Assembly (NCBI GenBank): GCA_036266845.1
Contig: DATAXI010000232.1
Coordinates: 1-10,521 of the forward strand
Direction: 5' to 3'
DNA from: DATAXI01 sp036266845
GTDB lineage: Bacteria > Verrucomicrobiota > Verrucomicrobiia > Chthoniobacterales > Chthoniobacteraceae
DNA: 10,521 nucleotides
Shown here: piece by piece, positions 6,487 through 10,521 of the stretch
How positions within the stretch are numbered: the first letter of the stretch is position 1
Layout: every line of letters starts with the position of its first letter
Position numbers and translations under genes: made by a program
Notes under the pieces: model-generated
Told to the model about the DNA's origin: nothing
The model's input: only the letters and a program-made list of their open reading frames with translations
The model's database searches: none

Positions 6487-6514
6487 TTGACACACACCGC
6501 ATCCATGTTAAGGT
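6487..6514 (+). promoter_or_regulatory. Candidate sigma-70-type promoter of the PilZ-like gene
   Basis: A perfect -35 box, TTGACA (6487-6492), is followed after 16 bp by TAAGGT (6509-6514), a weak match to TATAAT that keeps the first T and A and the last T. Transcription would begin near 6521, only about nine bases before the ATG at 6530. An AGGG (6522-6525) sits four bases before that ATG and may be its ribosome-binding site. The AT-rich stretch just upstream (6460-6480) may help as an UP-like element. Confidence 0.5.
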
Positions 6515-6529
6515 CCCCGTCAGGGATTT

Positions 6530-6853
6530 ATGATAGAAAATACGGCTGAGGCGCGGCTTCGATGCTCGTCCATCTCGCTGGAAGATGGGGCGGACGAGGC
6601 GCGGCTTCACGGAGAACCGGTCGAGTGTTGCGACCGGGGGATGTGCTTTCCCTCGCGATGGCAATTCTCCCCCGGCACCACCCTCGCAATGACGCTGGAG
6701 ATTTCCGGGACGTCGGAGCGTGTCCGGGTGGAAGGCGTGGTGGTGCAATGCGAGCCGCTGGGCGAGCGGCTTTGGTCAGTGACGCTGCTCTTCCTGGAAG
6801 CGCCGGCGGACCTTGTCAAAATCCGCACCGCGGAACTGGCGCTGGTCGATTAA
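6530..6853 (+). CDS. Small PilZ-like domain protein
   Basis: This 107-residue protein has the layout of a minimal PilZ domain. A short N-terminal part is followed by GEPVECCDRGMCFPS (28-42), where PilZ proteins carry the D/NxSxxG turn. Then come SPGTTLAMTLEI (47-58) and VRVEGVVVQCEPLGERLWSV (65-84), the usual barrel strands ending in a wrVgl.F-type motif (VTLLFLE, 84-90). The RxxxR and DxSxxG signatures that bind cyclic-di-GMP are not intact, so it may not bind the nucleotide and could be a divergent adaptor. No signal peptide or membrane segment is visible, so it should be cytoplasmic. It starts 176 bp from the divergent repeat-protein gene and ends 143 bp before serA. The fold call is by eye and tentative. 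Confidence 0.6.
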   Translation: MIENTAEARLRCSSISLEDGADEARLHGEPVECCDRGMCFPSRWQFSPGTTLAMTLEISGTSERVRVEGVVVQCEPLGERLWSVTLLFLEAPADLVKIRTAELALVD

Positions 6854-6866
6854 AAACGGGCGGGTA

Positions 6867-6885
6867 TCGAACCCTGGGGGTTCGA
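6867..6885 (+). terminator. Perfect 8-bp hairpin after the PilZ-like gene
   Basis: TCGAACCC (6867-6874) and GGGTTCGA (6878-6885) form a perfect 8-bp stem with a three-base loop, 13 bases after the stop codon. No T-tract follows on the plus strand, so it is not a classical intrinsic terminator, but its location suits an mRNA 3' end. The TTCGA resembles a tRNA T-loop, but flanking bases do not complete a T-arm or acceptor stem on either strand. Confidence 0.4.
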
Positions 6886-6916
6886 AAGGGGAAGCCGAAA
6901 AATGCCCGGACTGGCT

Positions 6917-6961
6917 CTGCAATAAATCAGCCGTTCCCTTGCCAAGCGGCGGGGATTGCAG
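6917..6961 (+). promoter_or_regulatory. Nested stem-loop in the presumed serA leader
   Basis: CTGCAAT (6917-6923) and ATTGCAG (6955-6961) form a perfect 7-bp outer stem. Inside it GCCG (6930-6933) pairs with CGGC (6947-6950) around a 13-base loop. A weaker GTATT/AATAC pair (6961-6965 with 6981-6985) overlaps the outer stem by one base and follows it. The structure ends 35 bases before the serA ATG, and serA itself lacks a Shine-Dalgarno sequence. It could be a cis-regulatory RNA, a protein operator or chance. It matches no riboswitch family that I recognise. Confidence 0.35.
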
Positions 6962-6996
6962 TATTCCCGACCTTCCCGAAAATACCAATTTCCCTT

Positions 6997-8589
6997 ATGG
7001 AAGTCCCAAAAGTTCTCGTAGCAGATCCCGTTTCCGACCGCGGCGTCACTGAGTTGCGCGGCGCCGGCGAACTGGATGTCACCGTCAAGACCGGCCTCAA
7101 GGAGGATCAACTCCTGGAAATCATCCCGGAATTCTCCGCGCTGGTCGTCCGCAGCCAGACCAAGGCCACCGCGCGCCTCATCGATGCCGCGGCGAAATTG
7201 CGCGTCATCGGACGTGCCGGAGTGGGCGTGGATAATGTGGATGTGGACGCAGCCACGCGCCGCGGCGTGATCGTGATGAACACGCCGGGCGGCAATACCA
7301 TTTCCACCGCCGAGCACGCATTCTCCCTCCTCATGTCCCTGGCGCGGAAGATTCCCCAGGCCCATGCCTCGATTGTCGCCGGCAAGTGGGACCGCAAGAG
7401 CTTTGAGGGCACGGAGCTTTACGATAAAACGCTCGCGGTGCTGGGCATGGGCCGCATCGGCACGGAGGTCGCCCGGCGGGCAATGGCCTTCGGCATGCGC
7501 GTGCTGGCGTACGATCCCTACCTCTCGCAAAGCCGCGCCCGCTCTTTGCAGGTGGAATTGATCGAGAACCTGGAGGAGGTGCTGCCGCGCGCCGATTTCA
7601 TCACCATGCACATGCCGGCGACCGCGGAGACGCACCACATGCTGGATGCGGCGCGCATCGCGAAGTGCAAGCGCGGGGTGCGCATCATCAATTGCGCCCG
7701 CGGCGGGCTGGTGGACGAGGTGGCGCTCTACGATGCGCTGAAGAGCGGCCAGGTGGCCGGCGCCGCGCTGGACGTTTACGAGAAGGAGCCGCCTCCCGCG
7801 GAGTTTCCATTGCGCGAGCTTCCCAACGTGGTGTTGACGCCGCACCTGGGCGCATCCACGGCGGAGGCGCAGGAGAGCGTGGGCATCGAGATCGCCCAGG
7901 CGATCCGCGCCGCGCTGCTGCAAGGGGAAATCCGCAACGCCGTCAACATGCCGGCGCTGGACGCGAAGACCCTGGCGATCATCGGGCCATATCTTGCGCT
8001 GGGCGAGAAAATGGGCCGGCTGCTCTCCCAACTCGCGCCGAAGCGGTGCGAGACGCTCAATATCAACTACTCGGGCAAGGTGGCGGAGGTGGATACCGCC
8101 GCCGTCTCCCGCGCGGTGCTGAGGGGATTTCTCTTTGCCGCTTGCGGCCGCGAGGTAAACCAGGTGAACGCCCCCGCGCTCGCCGCGAACCTGGGCATCA
8201 AGGTCACCGAGTCGCGCATCAGCGCGCCGGGAGAATTTACCGACCTGATCGAGATTTCCGCCGGGGGCGACGGCAATACCGCCTCGATCGCGGGTACGTT
8301 CTTTGGCGCCACCCCGCGACTGGTGAAGATCAACAACCGCTACGTGGAAGCGCGTCCGGAAGGCGTGCTGCTGCTGCTGGAAAACCGGGACCGTCCCGGC
8401 ATCGTCGGCATGCTCGGCAGCATGCTGGGCGAGGACAGGGTGAACATTGCCGGCATGTCGCTGAGCCGCAACCAGGAGGGAGGCGAAGCGCTGACCATTT
8501 TGAACCTGGACACCCCGCCGAGCGAGGCCGTGCTGAAGAAGCTGCTGGCGGAGGAAGACATCCGCAGCGCCAGCGTCATCCAATTGTAA
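6997..8589 (+). CDS. serA: D-3-phosphoglycerate dehydrogenase, long (ASB + ACT) form
   Basis: This enzyme oxidises 3-phosphoglycerate to 3-phosphohydroxypyruvate with NAD, the first step of serine synthesis in the cytoplasm. The 530 residues match the long type seen in B. subtilis and M. tuberculosis. Residues 1-315 are the catalytic and NAD-binding halves: GRAGVGVDNVD (72-82), the dinucleotide motif GMGRIG (150-155), Arg235 in NCARGG, Glu264 in DVYEKEP and the catalytic pair partner His283 in HLGAST. Residues of about 320-455 form the ASB domain typical of the long type. Residues of about 458-530 form an ACT domain (LENRDRPGIVGMLGSML), usually the serine feedback site. The frame is open upstream across the PilZ-like gene, but MEVPKVLVAD at 6997 is the natural family start. 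The next gene follows after 7 bp, which indicates an operon. Confidence 0.96.
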   Translation: MEVPKVLVADPVSDRGVTELRGAGELDVTVKTGLKEDQLLEIIPEFSALVVRSQTKATARLIDAAAKLRVIGRAGVGVDNVDVDAATRRGVIVMNTPGGNTISTAEHAFSLLMSLARKIPQAHASIVAGKWDRKSFEGTELYDKTLAVLGMGRIGTEVARRAMAFGMRVLAYDPYLSQSRARSLQVELIENLEEVLPRADFITMHMPATAETHHMLDAARIAKCKRGVRIINCARGGLVDEVALYDALKSGQVAGAALDVYEKEPPPAEFPLRELPNVVLTPHLGASTAEAQESVGIEIAQAIRAALLQGEIRNAVNMPALDAKTLAIIGPYLALGEKMGRLLSQLAPKRCETLNINYSGKVAEVDTAAVSRAVLRGFLFAACGREVNQVNAPALAANLGIKVTESRISAPGEFTDLIEISAGGDGNTASIAGTFFGATPRLVKINNRYVEARPEGVLLLLENRDRPGIVGMLGSMLGEDRVNIAGMSLSRNQEGGEALTILNLDTPPSEAVLKKLLAEEDIRSASVIQL

Positions 8590-8596
8590 ACCGCCC

Positions 8597-10009
8597 GTGA
8601 GGATCAAGGCCGACATTCGCGCCGAGGCCCGCGCCGGCGAGACGCTGGTGCGCTTCTTTACCAGGGCTCAGCGCGCGGCCATTCCCACGCCCGTGCCTGA
8701 TGCGGAGTGGCCGGCCGCGCCCAACAGCACGCTCATGCTGCATCACGCGGGCCTGCTCTGCGTGGGCCTGGGCGATCCGGCCAGGGTGACGGCTCAAACC
8801 TTGCGCGCCGCCGCCGGCACGGCAGTCCGCACATTGCTCAAGGCGGGGCGGCGCTCCGCCGCGCTGGACTTGCGGGAGTATCCTGAATGGCTGGCGGATG
8901 CCGCCGCCGGCGCGGAGATGGCGGCCTACGTTTTCCAGGACTTCAAAGCCGCGAAGCAACCGCCGATGTCCTCCGTGCGATTGATCGTGAAGCCGCGGGA
9001 CCTCGCGGAAGCCCGGAGGGCCGTGCGGCGTGGCGAAATCGCCGGCGCGGCGGCCAATATCGCGCGCGAAATCGGCAACAAGCCGGGCAACGTCATCTAT
9101 CCGGAATCGCTGGCCGCGGAGTGCCGGCGCATCGCGAAGGCCGAGGGTCTTAAAATCACCGTCCTGGACGAGAAAGCGCTGGAGCGCGGCGGTTATGGCG
9201 GCCTCATGGCGGTGGGCAGCGGCAGCCGGCGTCCGCCGCGGCTGATCATCCTTCGCCATGATGGGGGGAAAGCCGGCGAGGCGCCCATCGCGCTGGTCGG
9301 CAAGGCGATCACCTTTGATACCGGCGGCATTTCCATTAAGCCGGCGGAGAAAATGGAGGAGATGGTCTTCGACAAATGCGGCGGCATGGCCGTGCTCGGG
9401 GCAATGGCGGGCATCGCGCGATTGAAATTGAAGCGCAACGTCGTGGGGTTGATCGCCTCCGCGGAGAACATGCCCTCATCGGAGGCTTATCGCCCCGGAG
9501 ACATCGTGAAGACTTACGACGGCACTTACGTGGAGGTCATCAATACCGATGCGGAGGGGCGCATGGTGCTCGCGGACGCAATCGCTTACGCGCGCCAGGA
9601 TTGCAAGGCGCGGGCGATTGTCGATCTCGCCACGCTGACCGGCGCCTGCGTTGTCGCATTGGGCGAATATGCGGCCGGGCTGTGGAGCACCGACGACGCA
9701 TTGCAGGCGGCGCTGCTCGCGGCCTCCGGAAAAACCGGTGAACGCCTCTGGCCGATGCCGCTTTATGAGGAGTACTCGGAGCAAATCCGCAGCGATGTGG
9801 CCGCGATCAAGAATACCGGCGGACGCCCCGGCGGCGCCTGCACGGCCGCGGCTTTTCTCAAGACTTTTGCCCGGGATACCCCTTGGGCCCACCTCGATAT
9901 CGCGCCCGTTGCGGCCATCAGTAAAGCGCGCCCGGAGCTGGCCCGCGGCGCGACGGGTTTCGGCACGCGGTTGCTCATCGATCTGGTGGAAGCGTTCGCC
10001 CGTTCCTGA
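8597..10009 (+). CDS. pepA: M17 leucyl (cytosol) aminopeptidase
   Basis: This two-metal aminopeptidase removes N-terminal residues from peptides. All active-site residues are present at the spacing of bovine lens enzyme: Lys236, Asp241, Lys248, Asp259, Asp318, Glu320 and Arg322 match Lys250, Asp255, Lys262, Asp273, Asp332, Glu334 and Arg336. The signature NTDAEGRMVLADA spans 317-328. The N-terminal domain (about 1-150) is divergent, as usual in the family, and the C-terminal catalytic domain begins near 150. FDKCGG replaces the common DMGGA-type segment, so the residue after the metal aspartate differs from most relatives. The 470 residues are slightly short compared with about 500 for E. coli PepA. 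The start is GTG at 8597, 7 bp after serA and without a Shine-Dalgarno sequence, consistent with translational coupling. Whether it also binds DNA like E. coli PepA cannot be told. The symbol is assigned by family only. Confidence 0.93.
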   Translation: MRIKADIRAEARAGETLVRFFTRAQRAAIPTPVPDAEWPAAPNSTLMLHHAGLLCVGLGDPARVTAQTLRAAAGTAVRTLLKAGRRSAALDLREYPEWLADAAAGAEMAAYVFQDFKAAKQPPMSSVRLIVKPRDLAEARRAVRRGEIAGAAANIAREIGNKPGNVIYPESLAAECRRIAKAEGLKITVLDEKALERGGYGGLMAVGSGSRRPPRLIILRHDGGKAGEAPIALVGKAITFDTGGISIKPAEKMEEMVFDKCGGMAVLGAMAGIARLKLKRNVVGLIASAENMPSSEAYRPGDIVKTYDGTYVEVINTDAEGRMVLADAIAYARQDCKARAIVDLATLTGACVVALGEYAAGLWSTDDALQAALLAASGKTGERLWPMPLYEEYSEQIRSDVAAIKNTGGRPGGACTAAAFLKTFARDTPWAHLDIAPVAAISKARPELARGATGFGTRLLIDLVEAFARS

Positions 10010-10039
10010 TTTGGATTGCCCGGCCACCGGTCAGCCCAT

Positions 10040-10438
10040 TCACTCCTGGCCAATGCGCGCCTGCCATACCATGCGCCGCCAGTAGGCCAGCTCATCCGCG
10101 GTGATGCCCGGCACCCCAAATTCCCTGATTTCCGCCTGCATCCGTGCATGAATGCCGGGAAACATGGCACGCCAGACCGGTTCCGGCGTCAGCGGGTACG
10201 CCCGGTTCACCGGGTCGTAATAGTAGTAAAAACTCGGATTCGCGCTAATGGGATACGGCACCCGGTTCGCATTATAGTATGGAGGCGGAGGCGGCGGGCC
10301 CTGGTAATACGAAGTGGAGAAATTACGCGCATAAGCCGGGACCACCCATTGCCCGAAAGCCCGCGGCGTGACAAATGACGCCCAGGACAAGATCGCGATC
10401 ACGGCAATCCCCCAGCGGTATCCAACGCCGGTTTTCAT
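10040..10438 (-). CDS. Small secreted Tyr/Pro-rich protein of unknown function
   Basis: I do not recognise this 132-residue protein. Residues 1-29 form a signal peptide: KTGVGYRW, a hydrophobic core at 10-24 (GIAVIAILSWASFV), and probable cleavage after AFG at 29. The mature chain is about 103 residues. It begins with aromatic residues and has a proline run (GPPPPPPYY, 47-55) and a YYYYD cluster (71-75). A more ordinary C-terminal half follows, rich in charged and Trp residues (VWRAMFPGIHARMQAEIREF near 88-107; ELAYWRRMVWQARIGQE at the end). There is no cysteine and no anchor motif. Its stop lies 30 bp beyond the stop of the aminopeptidase gene, so the two genes converge. The signal peptide, the lack of plausible competing frames and a promoter directly upstream support a real gene. 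Confidence 0.72.
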   Translation of the reverse strand: MKTGVGYRWGIAVIAILSWASFVTPRAFGQWVVPAYARNFSTSYYQGPPPPPPYYNANRVPYPISANPSFYYYYDPVNRAYPLTPEPVWRAMFPGIHARMQAEIREFGVPGITADELAYWRRMVWQARIGQE

Positions 10439-10444
10439 GCCCGA

Positions 10445-10473
10445 AACATAGTCCCGCCGAGGCCCGGAAGCAA
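10445..10473 (-). promoter_or_regulatory. Candidate promoter giving a near-leaderless transcript
   Basis: On the minus strand TTGCTT (10468-10473) is followed after exactly 17 bp by TATGTT (10445-10450), which matches four of six bases of the -10 consensus. The ATG at 10438 lies six bases beyond the -10 box, so transcription would begin at or very near the start codon. The gene also lacks a Shine-Dalgarno sequence, consistent with leaderless initiation. The hexamer match is moderate, so this remains a prediction. Confidence 0.45.
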
Positions 10474-10506
10474 GGAGCCCTTCTCCACGCGTTAGGAACG
10501 GACGGC

Positions 10507-10521
10507 ATGAGATCGGTTGCG
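10507..10521 (+). CDS. Possible 5' end of a rightward gene cut by the window edge
   Basis: An ATG at 10507 opens a frame reading MRSVA up to the last base, with AGGA at 10494-10497 nine bases upstream, a reasonable ribosome-binding site. Nothing can be said about the product. Five codons are too few to call a gene, so this is a marker for whoever has the flanking sequence. Confidence 0.2.

Noticed and set aside
6867..6885. tRNA T-arm (TTCGA in a hairpin)
   Set aside because: Neither strand shows a matching acceptor, D-arm or anticodon arm, and the T-stem pairing fails beyond three pairs.
6562..6996. Long N-terminal extension of SerA
   Set aside because: It overlaps the PilZ-like gene in another frame. 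Family homology begins at MEVPKVLVAD.
6850..8616. Leftward 588-codon frame opposite serA
   Set aside because: It is an Arg/His/Gln-rich shadow of a well-supported gene and has no recognisable domain.

Overview
The window looks like GC-rich chromosomal DNA of a Verrucomicrobiota bacterium, most likely of the Spartobacteria/Chthoniobacterales/Terrimicrobium type. The main reason is the large surface-type protein (3234-6353, minus), whose N-terminus carries a basic stretch followed by an LLESRIAPA motif. This resembles the LESR/LEPR-type N-terminal motifs of big repeat proteins in Verrucomicrobia and Planctomycetes. Poor Shine-Dalgarno signals at most genes and palindrome-rich intergenic DNA fit that guess. 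The taxonomic call is inference from memory, not a search result.

Layout. Positions 1-271 are a 15-copy, 18-bp tandem repeat that runs off the left edge. Positions 284-382 hold a composite of three strong palindromes. Next comes a leftward pair, rlmN (23S rRNA/tRNA m2A methyltransferase) followed 27 bp later by msrA (a probable lipoprotein methionine sulfoxide reductase). A rightward dus gene (tRNA dihydrouridine synthase) diverges from rlmN across about 42 bp that contain an inverted repeat. Dus converges, 18 bp stop to stop, on the 1039-residue repeat protein. A short rightward PilZ-like gene diverges from that protein and has a good -35 box. It is followed by a structured intergenic stretch, serA (530-residue 3-phosphoglycerate dehydrogenase with ASB and ACT domains) and, 7 bp downstream, an M17 leucyl aminopeptidase. 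The right end has a leftward gene for a small secreted Tyr/Pro-rich protein and perhaps the first codons of a rightward gene.

How the genes relate. rlmN and dus both modify translation RNAs and share a divergent control region. msrA repairs oxidised methionine and probably rides on the rlmN transcript. serA opens serine synthesis from 3-phosphoglycerate, and the coupled aminopeptidase would release amino acids from peptides, so the pair forms a plausible amino-acid supply operon. The repeat protein is predicted to be an exported beta-solenoid. Its first array has an exact 26-residue period with an alternating, 52-residue higher order. No defence system, mobile element, CRISPR array, tRNA or rRNA was seen.

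The most unusual items are the 26/52-residue array and its LESRIAP leader, the 18-bp minisatellite beside the palindrome cluster, the nested hairpin in front of serA, and a candidate leaderless promoter for the small secreted protein.
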